Shown piece by piece: positions 21,180 to 31,135 of a stretch of DNA of 31,135 nt. The notes under the pieces were generated by a model. The model ran no database searches and was not told the DNA's origin. It saw nothing but the letters and a program-made list of their open reading frames with translations. A program made the translations under genes and the position numbers. Source of the DNA: Schoenoplectus triqueter (taxonomy: Eukaryota; Streptophyta; Magnoliopsida; Poales; Cyperaceae). Within the stretch, counting starts at the first letter, position 1, and the number at the start of each line of letters is the position of its first letter. The DNA lies in contig CAXKVV010000027.1 in assembly GCA_964058805.1 (NCBI GenBank), positions 1-31,135 of the forward strand, read 5' to 3'.

Positions 21180-21587
21180 TCCGACTATGGTGCTTTGCAA
21201 AGCACAGAGGCGTTGTGTGCTTTGCGTTTTATTTTTAATTTTAAGTCAGAAATAATCGATCCGAACTGTTCAATCTAATCTTCATATAAAAATCTATTAG
21301 TAAACCAAATTTTATATTTTTTTAAAAAAAATTTGCTATTTTTTCTGATGAGGAGAAAAATGACTTGATCTGAGAATTCTGGTTCATCCAAAAATGATGG
21401 TTTTCCCCCCTAACCAAAAAAATAGCAAATAAATTCTAAAAAATATAAAATTTGGTTTACTAATAGATTTTGATATGAAGATTAGATTGAATGATTTGGA
21501 TCGATCATTTCTAATTTAAAATTAATAATAGAGCACAAAACACACAACGCTCTTGTGCTTTGTAAATCACCATAGCCTAATTCTATA
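21180..21587. mobile_element. Fold-back hairpin element, family D copy 1
   Basis: It opens CCGACTATGGTGCTTTGC with the perfect 16-bp palindrome GTGCTTTGCAAAGCAC, and closes GTGCTTTGTAAATCACCAT. Arms of about 170 bp include TCAATCTAATCTTCATAT, AAATCTATTAGTAAACCAAA and TTTTATATTTTTTT with their inverses. The core reads GATGAGGAGAAAAATGACTT through TTCATCCAAAAATGATGG. The end palindrome is shared with family A. There is no coding capacity. Confidence 0.8.
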
Positions 21588-21589
21588 TA

Positions 21590-22005
21590 TATATAGAGAG
21601 AGAATTAGGTTATGGTAATTTGTAAAGCACAAGAGCGTTGTGTGCTTTGCGCTCTATTATTAATTTTAAGTCAAAAATTATCGATTCAAACCGCTCAATC
21701 TAATATTCATATCAAAATCTATTAGTAAACCAAATTTTATATTTTTTTGGAATTTATTTGCTATTTTTTTGAATAGGGGGGAAACCGTCATTTTTGGATG
21801 AACCAAAATTTTCAGATCAAGTCGTTTTCTCCTCATCAGAAAAAATAGCAACAAATTCTAAAAAATATAAAATTTGATTTAGTAATAAATTTTGATATGA
21901 AGATTAAATTGAATGGTTCAGATCGATTATTTCTGACTTAAAATTAAAAATAGAGCGCAAAGCACACAATGTCTCTGTACTTTGTAAAGCACCATAGTCG
22001 GACTA
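21590..22005. mobile_element. Fold-back hairpin element, family D copy 2 (inverted relative to copy 1)
   Basis: Its right end GCACCATAGTCGGACT is the reverse complement of the left end of D1. Its left end AGAATTAGGTTATGG mirrors the right end of D1. The core is inverted too (TTTTTGGATGAACC, CTCCTCATCAG). D1 and D2 therefore form an inverted repeat of about 410 bp per arm, with a short TA/GA spacer at 21584-21601. Confidence 0.8.
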
Positions 22006-22028
22006 TATATATATATATATATATATAT
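22005..22028. repeat. (TA)n microsatellite hosting the Helitron-like element
   Basis: About twelve TA units close the hairpin chain. The run resumes as GT/TA repeats at 22494-22517 on the far side of the Helitron-like element. Confidence 0.85.
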
Positions 22029-22494
22029 ACTATTATATAAAGCATCTAAGAATTGGAGGGTCCATTTTTTGTCATGGTAAATTTTTATTATACCCATTTT
22101 ATCCCTCAATTAGACAGATAATATTTATTGTTGGTTGATCGAACATATGTGATCGCGTCCATTGATCATCTCTTTCTCTCCATTTCTTTCCCTTATATAC
22201 TATTATTTCCATATTTTTTGTTTTTTATTTAGCAACCTTGTGCATATTTGGTAAGAAATTAATGGTGATAATATATGTTAGAATAATTTACTTTTCTTGC
22301 CATAAAAATCATGAATCATTAACTCATATTGTGCAAAAATCTCATCCAAGATTAAATATAGTCTTTATTATATGTTTTCTCTATAATTTGGTGAATTTAT
22401 AATTTAATATTAGATAAATGTGAATTTTTTTTATCTTATAATATTTTAATGTTTAAATAAAAAATTCTGTTGCAACGCGCGGGTATATAGTTAG
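22022..22494 (+). mobile_element. Short non-autonomous Helitron-like element
   Basis: The left end TACTATTATATAAAGCATC and the following GAATTGGAGGGTCC resemble the 5' end of many plant Helitrons (usually TC plus TATACTATTA..AAAGC). The right end has GTTGCAACGCGCGGGTATAT followed by AGTTAG before T, close to the GC-rich 3' stem and CTRR/T end of Helitrons. There is no terminal inverted repeat or target duplication, as expected. Flanks are TA- and GT-rich. No Rep/helicase frame is present in its roughly 470 bases. The 5' boundary is approximate because it merges with the (TA)n run. Confidence 0.65.
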
Positions 22495-22517
22495 TGTGTG
22501 TGTGTATATATATATAT

Positions 22518-24980
22518 TGTACAGAAGATTGAAAATCACAGAAAACAATATATGACGACTTATCACTTTATTGTTGTGTTGTTGAATCGAATATACGATT
22601 AAATATTGTATTTTGACTAAAAAAACACATATACCTATAGTCCATGTTATAGGCATAATTCGAAAACAATTTGACTCAAAAAAAAATAACAAATTAAATA
22701 TTCTTGTTTTGAGTCAATTTAATTGAGTCACTTTAGCAGCCATCCTTTATATCTCTTTATAAAAACAAGTTAAGAATGTCTACTAAAACTTTTGAGATCT
22801 ATTATCATATGTTGTTTTGTTGTATCGCTTCAGGAAAGAAGTTAAGAATGCCCACAAGAACAATAATAAATTGGTAACAATGAGAGCAACAGTGCAAACT
22901 TTATATATTAGCAGGATATATGCTTAAATAAAAAAATATTTATTTATATAGAACTATAGTGATAGTGTGATACGATGCTAGTTGTTTGGAAAGTAAGATT
23001 TTTAGTAAATGCATAAATGGCAAAAAGCTTTACCTTCAGCGTTATAACTTTATATATAAGAATTGTGCAATTTGTTTCATTTTAGTTTGTCGAGATAAAG
23101 ATTTAAACATGATATGGTGACCAACGGTTGAGATATATTTCATTTAATGTTCTGGTGCGTCGCTAAGAGGGTGACGCCCCAACGAAAATTGATTGGGTTT
23201 CATTTCCATAAAGATTGGTTGTTTTAGTACAGGGTTTGCCATCTGATTAGAGAAAAATATATTAATTGATGAAAATATATTAATTAGAGAAAAATCACCA
23301 TCTGATTAATAAATAATGGTAGTTGAAATAATTAATTCTAGAGGCGGTCTGTAAAATAAGGAAATTGTATTTACCTCAATAAATTACATTTTTGTCTTTT
23401 GCTATTTATCATTTATTTTTTTCATCTTGGTCTCTTTCATCTTTTTTTACTTTCTTTTTAAAATACTTATTGATCAGCGCTTGATTAATTTAATTATAGC
23501 ATTGTCTAAATTAAGCTTCAAATTAAATCATAGCTTGTGTCAGCATGCTACAGTAAAAGTCACCTCCTTTCAATTGAAAAATAAGCTTCAAATCAAAATT
23601 CTAAGACCAAACTTTTGTATGGTTTCTCGCTTTTCAAAATTAACCTGGCTTACAACAAACTACCAGAAAGAAACCATGAACAAGATTTTTACAAAGTTGC
23701 GTCAACGAACGGCTAGAGCACTTAAATATGTTTTACGACAAATAATTATTGTATTTATCTGTAACAAATGTATGGAAACTAAATATTAATATGATCAGTA
23801 CAAACTATAATGTTCATTCCCAATTCAAATTGTATTAATTCCAAAACGGGTCTAAATTTTTTCTTAAATTAAGGATATTGAAATTCTAAATTAATAAGGT
23901 TTACATGTTTATGTGTTGTTTGGATGGTGAGACAAAAAAAAAGGTAAGGAAAGAAAATGTTCTGTTTTATTCTTATTTAATTTGTTTGGATATTAAATAG
24001 AAAAATAAGGCTAATGACGGCTGCTCGTTTAATCTTATATAATTCCGTAGTTTATATGTTTTTTTCTTCTCATGTTCTATTTGTCTTAAATCACAATTGA
24101 GACATTTTTAGTTTTCTCTTGATTATTTTTTTCTGAATTTGTAAATTTTTGTTGATTTAATATAAAGAAAATAGAGGCTTACGCCTCTATTTCTTTTTTG
24201 ATTAAAAAATAATAAAAAATATAGAAAATAGATAACATTTTTGTCGGTTCTCTTCCCTCTCCTTTTGCTCTTTACCTCCCTTTTTTCTCTTTTGTAAAAT
24301 CACACATGGTATCAGGGTATCATCAGATAACAAAGGAACCAATAACGAGAATTACATGGCGACCTTTTTTTATTTTTACACTGTTATTTATTTTGTATGT
24401 TCTTTTTGAACTGTGCATCAATTCCCGCAAAAAGATAACATGACATAGAATCTAGGCTGTCTGCAATTAGGGAAATCAGGAGAATAGTGTACAATCTTCC
24501 TTGTACGAAAACATGATATAATTAATTGAACCCAGCAAGGCTGTAATTCCAGCAACCGAATGACAAAACTAAAATAACAATCAATCACAAAGAATAAGAG
24601 GTCAATTTATTTTCTCAATTTGATCTCTAATTCCAATACCAAATATATTTGTTTACATGTAAAACACATCCAAGGTAGTAAAAAGTACTCATTTCCTTCC
24701 AAGTCGAATCCGTTAGCAGCCAGAAAATTATATAATCACTTTAAAAAGCTCATAAAAATTAAGAAGCAACCAATTTTATCTAATCATATACAAAATGACA
24801 ACTCCACAAGCATCAGTCCACAAACAAAAAAAGAAAAGAAAAGAAAAAAGACTCTGTAAGTTATCTGTTACATTTAACTGTGATGATGAAGTGAAACTTC
24901 TCTACTCAATTGAGGGCAAGAAAGAAAAAGAAAAGAAAACACATGCCTTAACAAAACCAGTAGATAAGATATGATTGGCA
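22518..24980. other. AT-rich intergenic DNA upstream of the DUF3511 3' end
   Basis: No gene is supported. The longest frame (23427-23789, +, 120 residues) is Lys/Ile/Leu-rich with no domain and is probably chance. Small structures: a stem around 23158-23182 (GCGTC..GACGC), a local repeat with CCATCTGATTA at both ends (23239-23307), and a perfect 10-bp stem at 24169-24192. The last 200-300 bases probably include the DUF3511 3' UTR. Confidence 0.45.
24169..24192. other. Perfect short hairpin
   Basis: AAATAGAGGC, loop TTAC, GCCTCTATTT: a ten-base-pair stem followed by a T-rich tract. It lies in intergenic DNA, about 800 bases downstream of the DUF3511 stop codon. Confidence 0.7.
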
Positions 24981-25295
24981 TCACCACCATCCATACATCA
25001 TCCGATAGTATCGATCCTTCAACCACCGAAAGCTCTTCGTAAAAGATCCCTTCACCTTCCGTTCCACCGTGAACGACTTGTACTTGGCGACCCGTTTCTT
25101 TCTCTGAAACTCGGGGTCATTTAGCCATCCCTTGTAACTTTTGCTCTTCCCTTTCTTAGCATCTCTCATGTAATTGTTGTCATACGGGAACTGGTACGGC
25201 GTGCTGTACGATCGGCTGTACACCTCCAATTGCATGTTTCGTGCACCGACCTGGCTCTTCGACTTGAATTGATCCATGGATGATGATGAATTCAT
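24981..25295 (-). CDS. DUF3511 domain protein
   Basis: This intronless 104-residue protein belongs to a plant-specific family of small basic proteins of unknown function. The diagnostic C-terminal domain covers residues about 58-104: LNDPEFQRKKRVAKYKSFTV, then VERKVKGSFTKSFRWLKDRY, ending in the family's typical YGWW terminus. The N-terminal half is Ser/Tyr/Lys-rich and variable in the family (residues 1-20 Ser/Gln-rich, 46-56 Lys-rich). No signal peptide or membrane segment is visible. The first in-frame ATG is used; a second at codon 7 is possible. A TATATAAA box lies on the minus strand at 25482-25475, about 180 bases upstream. The function is not known and I do not propose one. Family assignment is firm. 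Confidence 0.93.
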   Translation of the reverse strand: MNSSSSMDQFKSKSQVGARNMQLEVYSRSYSTPYQFPYDNNYMRDAKKGKSKSYKGWLNDPEFQRKKRVAKYKSFTVERKVKGSFTKSFRWLKDRYYRMMYGWW

Positions 25296-25474
25296 GATGC
25301 GCTTTCCCTCTTGGAGAAGAGGGAGGAAGTAATAGGGCGAAATAGAATTGGGAGTTGACTACGGACAGAGTAGTTTAGGAAGAGATATTATTAGATGGCG
25401 GGACTTCAGAGGTGGAGCCCTTTTTCAGTGACAGTGCATCAGTAACTGTTAATACTCCGCGCGCTGGCAACAAT

Positions 25475-25482
25475 TTTATATA
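25475..25482 (-). promoter_or_regulatory. TATA box of the DUF3511 gene
   Basis: TATATAAA on the minus strand, about 180 bases upstream of the ATG, predicts a start near 25445 and a 5' UTR of about 150 bases. The 25 bases on its downstream (transcript) side are unusually GC-rich (TCCGCGCGCTGGC on the plus strand). Confidence 0.55.
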
Positions 25483-25499
25483 GCGTAACAAGTAGTCGG

Positions 25500-26953
25500 G
25501 TTGAAGAAATGTGATCTTCTGTATTTCTCTCCAAGTTCTAAGCAGTGTAACGAGTTGGTTTAGTGAGTTATAAGACCCGTCTCACGGAAAGAAGTAAAGA
25601 AATGAAAACGGGAGAGTTATAAAGGGGATGGGAAGAGAGAACACGCGTCTCTCGCTGGGTTTTGAATTCAAATAAGGTTGCTGCTGGTTAGCAATTCAGC
25701 AATATATATAGCATTTTCAAGTGTATTAGGTTAGGTGAATAAGTTCACAGGTGTCATATCGAAATCACGCGTCATTACTCGGAGACGGATATTCGCAAAT
25801 GAGGAAAATCTCTGTCTTTTTATAAAATATATAATATCAGCATGGTAATTATAAAATAATCTAGCCATCACCATTGACCAACAAGGAATTGTTAAAAGAC
25901 TGATTATTAAGGAAGTGGGACTCGGTGGTTCACAATCTTTCGAATTAAAAAAATGATTCAAATGGTTATTGAGATATTGATTTTGCATCGAGATTTATAA
26001 CAATCATTGAAAGTGCGAATCTCTGACCTCGAGGTCTGTTAAAAGTACGAATTCCGATATAAAGTAAATGATTCAAAAACCCTTTAAATCAATTTTTTAG
26101 TTCGAAAGACTGCGAACCTACCGTGAGTTCAAGGAAGTGATATCTGTATTTTCCATTTTCACTTGAAAAAAATTATATTTTTTAATAGAGTTATATTCTA
26201 CAGAGCCAATAAACCTTTAAGTACAATTTAAAATGTACAGTTCTAAACAGATGTGAAAGATCATAAATATAAAAGATCACATATATGAAAAAAAACAGAA
26301 ATATAAAATGTCTCTATCAGCCCTATATATATCCTTAAGGGTCATGGGTCATTAATATAAAATGTTTTTTTTCTTCCTCTTCTTCTCCTCTCTTTTTCCT
26401 CGAGAGCTCCTTCAAATAACATGTCATAAGAATTAGAGTAGTGCACCATGCACACACCATTCATCTGATACGGCCTATCTCTAAAATAGGACGTATCATT
26501 TTTCAGTTATAACTGATAACAACCATTTATATATTTTACATAACAAGTATTGTACGTAACTTAGATTGTAGTATTGATCAGATTTTTATAATATTATATG
26601 CGTGTTCAATTTATGCTCAAAGATTGTTTAAAATTTCAATGTAAAATTATTTTTATGGAAAATTATTTGCATTCAAAAGAAATTTTGGCGCAAGAAATAT
26701 TTTTAGAACGTTGAGGGCATATAAAATAGTTGTTAATAGGATTAACTGTACTTTTTTAAGAACTATATACACCTGAGGCACATCAAAATACATAATTTCA
26801 TACAAGAAAAAGGGAAATATATGATAACAACAGCTACCTGATAAAAAAAAGGAGCGAGAAATCAAGTCAATGATAAATTATCACCGATGTGACATAACTT
26901 ACAAAAAGCTAAATGTTAAGCATTCTTTGTGAAAATACTAATATGAATCAACC
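25500..26953. other. Intergenic DNA
   Basis: The DUF3511 promoter region gives way to AT-rich sequence with no supported gene. The 85- and 70-residue frames at 25731-25988 and 26653-26865 (-) show no domain. An inverted-repeat cluster lies at 26466-26515. Confidence 0.45.
26466..26515. other. Inverted repeat next to a perfect palindrome
   Basis: TGATACGGCCTAT and ATAGGACGTATCA form a 13-bp stem with one mismatch and a 7-base loop (26466-26498). Six bases later CAGTTATAACTG (26504-26515) is a perfect 12-bp palindrome. Confidence 0.7.
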
Positions 26954-27343
26954 CGCTTTTAACAATTTTAACCGTGATTTTTAATAAGTACGAAATAAAT
27001 TATAATTTGAATAATAAATATTAATTATAATTTTAATAATAGATAGGCAGCGCGCTAATCCTACTAGTATTTTCCACTAAACACATTAATGAGACTAGCG
27101 TGTTTAAGAGATGCATCGGTATCTGCATATACCATTGTGTCCGTGATGTTGTCCTGGTGGAAAGGTGTCAGTCTCACTGACACGTTTAGTGAAAAAATAT
27201 CAGTCCCACTGACACATTTAAAACACACACCCTACATGTACATTGTCGTACCTATTATTAATGTTTTAATTAATTAATATTTATTACTAAAATTATGATT
27301 TATTTATACTTATTAAAAAAATCACGACAATTTAACGGCTACA
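26954..27343. mobile_element. MITE-like element with about 80-bp inverted arms
   Basis: The left arm (about 26970-27045) and right arm (about 27255-27325) are inverted copies: CGTGATTTTTAATAAGTA, ATAAATTATAATTTGA, AATAAATATTAATTA and TTTTAATAATA on the left have counterparts read inverted on the right. Boundaries are approximate and no target duplication was found. The core holds the palindrome AGCGCGCT and a perfect hairpin GTGTCAG-TCTCA-CTGACAC (about 27166-27184), with a partial second copy about 30 bases on. No transposase is encoded. The GCAGCGCG core text recalls the element at 6563-6922. Confidence 0.6.
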
Positions 27344-29800
27344 AGGCCATTTTCTCCTTTCGGTTATGAGAAAGAATGAGATGTCTAATCTAATTCAGAC
27401 ACTATATTTAAAAAAAAATGGTGTACCAATTAATCTTATAGCAAGTAGATGGTGATGATCAGCCGCCAACATAAGGCATCTGTTGTCTTACCCAAAAAGC
27501 CCCGCAATTAAATTCCTAATTCTCTTATCTCAAAATAATATTAAATCCTCAATTTTTTTATAAATGCGAGTTAGCAAATATACAATTCATTTTTTTTGTT
27601 ACCTTCAATGCAGTTAAGTAATTTAGTTTGTTATAAGATAACACATTTCATATTAAATTAATACTCAGCATATTCAAAATTAGTTACTAATTGAAATTGA
27701 ATGTTAAAAAGTAATTTAGTTTAGTCGTGAATAAAAAAATATATTGTCTTGCTTACAATTAACAGCTAATACGGACAGGACATAGTCGAGCTTTTACTAT
27801 TCTTTAGCTTTGAGCAACTTAGTCAATTCAATGTTTTACAAATTCATCCGCTAAAAAAACATATTGATGACTCCACAAAATTTATAGGAAAGAAAAGAAA
27901 AGAATTAATTAAAAAGGAGTCGACCTTTTGATTGGTGGGAATTGTACGCACTCCATTAGGCAAGGTGGGACCCTTTTCTCATTTAATTGACAGCAACATA
28001 ACTTGTTCAATGTTTTTTTTAACTTCATTGTAATTTATTATTTTTATTTAATTTCATTGTAATTATGTTATTGTGTTTAGAATATGTCAGAATTCTTAAA
28101 ACTTGGAGCCGCTTAATGTCAACGCTATTTGTTTGGTTTGTAAATGTTTTGACCAACATAATATTCGAATAATAGGAAGGGGAATAAATTGGGTGGCAAT
28201 GATATAAAGAAATAAATTGATTAATAATGCAATATTGATTGTGTATTTCAACTGTTGGAATTCCTCATGTTTCGTATACTATATTGGTACATGCTATGTA
28301 CCTCACGTTTTTGTTGAAAGACTGCCTTAATAGTTAAAATTGTACTTTTATAAAGAATTTAAGTGAATTTAGTTTATCAACTAAGTTCATCTACCGATCT
28401 ACGCCCAAATTAAGGAAAAATGCCTCATTATTATGTATTAAATTTTGTAAAAAATCATTAGTTGTGGGCAAATTCTTTAATTTGGTGAACTTTTAAATAA
28501 ATATAAAACCTCACAATTTCTAGCACACGCAATGAGATAAGAATTCTCATTTTGAATTCTCTTTTTTTTTTTTCTAAATCTCTCTTTTTTTTGTTTGCAA
28601 TTTATGGGCAGTTTAAGTTAACAATAATAAGATAGTGCAATCATTAATGCCTAATGCATAAAGATAGTTTGATCATTGATGCATAATGTAATGCTGCAAC
28701 AGCAATTTAGAAGATCCAAACTGCTCCTCAACCATCATTAAAATTTCAAAATAATAACAATAATCTGACAACATATCAGTACTCAATGCATCATACTTGC
28801 AACTTATTCTTTCTAAAAAATAAAAAACAAACAATAACTTTTTTGGGCTATTTTTGTCTCATAAATCTCCTATCAAGGCCTCGAACAAACCAACATTATG
28901 TCAAAATCCATAATTGAAACATATTGAACCCGTACTTCTCTCATGAACTCTCTTTTTTTAGCTCCCTTTGTGCACAAAGGAAAAAAAAAATATAGGACTG
29001 GTGCTAAAAAAATGTTTTTTGGAGGTTCAAATTACAAACCAACTACAGTATCACATTTGCAGTTATTATAAAAAAATTTCTTTTCTTTTCTTTTGAATTA
29101 CTAAGCGGAAGACAACTTAAAAAAAAAATAAAAAAATGTTTAGCGGACTTTTAAGATAAAAATGACAGTGTAATGATCATCAGGGGATGAGGACGCCTTT
29201 TCTAGAAAAATTGGGACATAATATAAGTGGCTCAAATTGACTTTAGAACTTGACTTCTTTCTTAGAGCATCTCCGTATTGGGTTTGAAATTTTGCAACAT
29301 GATATAAAAAAATCGAGATTACGGTACTTTGTGGCATCATCTAGTTATTCATATTTTTTTCCATTAATTTAGTAGTTGATTTGTACTATGGTCTAGATAA
29401 CATTATAATAAATGCATTTTTCTAAAAGAAACGTGGACACCACGCCATTCATCATAATGAAATATAATTTATCATTAAGATAATTATAATTAAATGATTT
29501 TTTGGTGAGTTCATTTATCCCAAAATAATTAGTTAGGGACAATAAACAATGTAGATGCAAACACAACACTGCGCTATCAATCAATTATCATTTATCATTG
29601 ATTCAAGATAAATGGATTAAATTTAAGCCCAACCAAGATATATCATATACGGTGCATGGTTGATTCCGCGTGTATATGGGGCGAGATGAGACTTTACGGC
29701 CCAAAATCCGGTCCACAAATGAGCAGCGCGAGGAGGTCAACTCAACTGGGAAAAAGAAAACCATAGGTTTTTTTTTTTTAATTTTTGTTGATGAGCCACT
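27344..29800. other. AT-rich intergenic DNA upstream of the transporter gene
   Basis: No gene is supported. Frames of 60-67 residues at 29140-29806 have no recognisable domain. A roughly 31-bp imperfect tandem pair lies at 28629-28691. Confidence 0.45.
28629..28691. repeat. Imperfect tandem pair of a roughly 31-bp unit
   Basis: AAGATAGTGCAATCATTAAT and AAGATAGTTTGATCATTGAT start two adjacent copies (28629 and 28660), each ending in an AATGCAT/ATAATG type word. Confidence 0.65.
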
Positions 29801-30056
29801 TGTCATCCAGCTCTTTCACGCTCGAAAATGGGCCCCATCTGTCAGACCTCTTTTTGGTGCTTTTTTTATTTCTTTTTTTGTAAAAAGGAAAAATTTATAG
29901 GCAAACAGAACATAAAGAGAGAAAGGCGCAAACAAGCGTGCTCAAGGAATCGACCTGCCAACCGAGAGAACGAGAGAAGCTTTAGTTACAGGCTACAGCG
30001 ATAGAGAGCGAGAGGGAGAAGGGAGAGGGAGAGGGGAGGGAGACGAGGGAAGAGAG
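29800..30056 (+). promoter_or_regulatory. Promoter and 5' UTR of the magnesium transporter gene
   Basis: TGGGCCCCA (29829-29837), a site II-type motif typical of housekeeping promoters, and a TATA-like AATTTATAGG near 29892 precede the coding start. The last 55 bases before the ATG (30001-30056) are almost pure GA-rich purine sequence, a common plant 5'-UTR pattern and a possible GAGA-factor site. Confidence 0.5.
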
Positions 30057-31135
30057 ATGTGGGAAGCAATATGCATGACGCTAATAGCGACGTCAGGGAA
30101 CAACATAGGCAAGGTTTTACAGAAGAAAGGAACCCTAGTTCTCCCTCCCCTCTCCTTCAAGCTCAAGGTTCCTTCTCTCTTTTATTTTTCTCACTTGTAT
30201 ATTTGTGATTTGACATAGATCAGATGCATTTTCGGGTTTGCTTCCTGCACCGTTTGATCAGTTGGTTGAGTGTTGTGCGGTTTGATTGGTTTATTGCTGT
30301 TGCGATCAAATTGGGGAATTGCCTTGGATTAATCGATACAGTTGTTGACAAACTAATATTTTTTTTAATTTACTGATTGATATAGGTGATTGAAGCATAC
30401 TTATTCAACAAAATGTGGATTACTGGCTTCCTGATGGATATGTCAGGTGCCGGGCTAATGCTAATGGCACTATCTCAAGCTCCGGTACGTGCCATGAATT
30501 AGTCTAATCTGGAACAAAATTCATTTCAAAACATCCAATATGGGCTTATCTGCAAATGAAGTCAAACTATGAGTTTAATTGGTGGAAAGTACATCTTGTA
30601 TATTTTGAGAATTTCTCCTCCTATTACTTGTATAGCTTTTAATTGACAGCTATATGTGAAATAGGAGGAAAACTAACTTGACGTGAAAGTTTCTTCTTTT
30701 ATTTCACATGTCAAATTGATCAAATTAATATGAACATTTCTGGGGCAAGTTAGTCAACTTTTTAGTTGGTATAACCCTTCTCTTATACAGTCATATAAGC
30801 AAGAATTATGTACATCGGATGCAAATTTAAATATTATCTGGTATGTTGTGGAAATTATATTATATTTTTTACTTAGCTTTCGAAGAACAATTAAATTACC
30901 CGGAGTTGACATAAGATCTATTAAAAAAAATTATTCCATTTTTTGTTTCCTCTATATGGCTTTAATAATAGGTGTCAGTAATACAACCAGTTGCGGGATG
31001 TGGACTTGCAATACTTTCAGTGTTTTCTCATTTTTACCTCAAGGAGGCACTGAATGAACTTGACTGGGTTGGAATAACATTGGCAGGAATTGGTACAATA
31101 GGTAAGATCAATTCGCCCTGGTTCCTTTTTTAATT
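30057..31135 (+). CDS. NIPA-type magnesium transporter, NIPA9-like, 5' part (runs off the window)
   Basis: Exons 30057-30167, 30386-30484 and 30972-31101 join in frame through GT/AG introns. They give 113 full codons plus one base; the gene continues beyond the window. Exon 1 starts [20 protein letters not shown], a first membrane helix followed by LQKKG, the hallmark of NIPA (DUF803) proteins. Exon 2 gives a second helix ([20 protein letters not shown]) ending in QAP. Exon 3 opens [20 protein letters not shown], then FYLKE and a further helix [19 protein letters not shown] proteins are multi-spanning and are thought to move Mg2+ across the plasma or endosomal membrane. The motifs fit the plant NIPA9-like branch best. 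Roughly the first third of the expected protein is visible. Confidence 0.9.

Noticed and set aside
23427..23789. 120-residue open frame, the longest unexplained one
   Set aside because: Composition is what AT-rich DNA gives by chance (Lys/Ile/Leu/Phe-rich), no domain or family motif is visible, and no promoter or splice context supports it.
30848..31057. 69-residue frame over transporter exon 3
   Set aside because: It is in a different frame from the spliced NIPA exon, which carries clear family motifs.
1..31135. tRNA, rRNA, known microRNA precursors and CRISPR arrays
   Set aside because: No intact tRNA box pairs beyond the SINE, no rRNA text, no match to mature plant miRNA sequences I could recall, and no regularly spaced identical repeats.

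Overview
The window is nuclear DNA of a flowering plant, most likely a eudicot. It is strongly AT-rich, its genes carry plant GT/AG introns, its transposons are plant families, and all four genes belong to plant lineages (a bHLH87/HECATE-type bHLH, a Myb-histone telomere-repeat factor, a DUF3511 protein and a NIPA-type magnesium transporter). Telomere-type TTTAGGG units also occur. The species cannot be named from the sequence alone.

Layout. 1-791: 3' flank of the first gene. 792-1952 (-): bHLH87-like transcription factor, with a probable 5'-UTR intron and a promoter near 2.5-3.0 kb. 3.0-11.8 kb: transposon-rich intergenic DNA. It holds a CACTA-like element (3686-4943), a Mutator-like MITE (6563-6922), a tandem pair of about 408-bp repeats (8564-9395), a tRNA-derived SINE with perfect 13-bp target duplications (9605-9733) and a short hAT-like MITE (9877-10039). 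11.8-12.2 kb: an isolated CpG-rich island with many perfect palindromes and no gene attached. 13.03-13.94 kb: two adjacent long hairpin elements (families A and B). 16022-18930 (-): a six-exon telomere-repeat-binding factor gene that appears only as fragments in an ORF search. 19.84-22.03 kb: a chain of five hairpin elements (A, B, C, D1, D2) joined by TA/GA microsatellites, followed by a short Helitron-like element (22022-22494). 24981-25295 (-): DUF3511 gene. 26954-27343: another MITE-like inverted repeat. 30057 to the window end (+): the first three exons of a NIPA9-like Mg2+ transporter gene that continues outside.

How it works together. The genes are spaced by several kb, point in different directions and show no sign of a shared pathway. 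The most unusual content is structural. Four related families of roughly 400-bp fold-back elements all sit in TA/GA microsatellites, carry short perfect or near-perfect palindromes at their ends, and are stacked end to end. The A-B pair occurs twice with the same junction but with the A core flipped. The telomere-repeat-binding gene has a telobox-type sequence just upstream of its start codon, which suggests possible self-regulation. Gene models rest on reading splice sites by eye; transposon classes rest on terminal motifs and visible target-site duplications.
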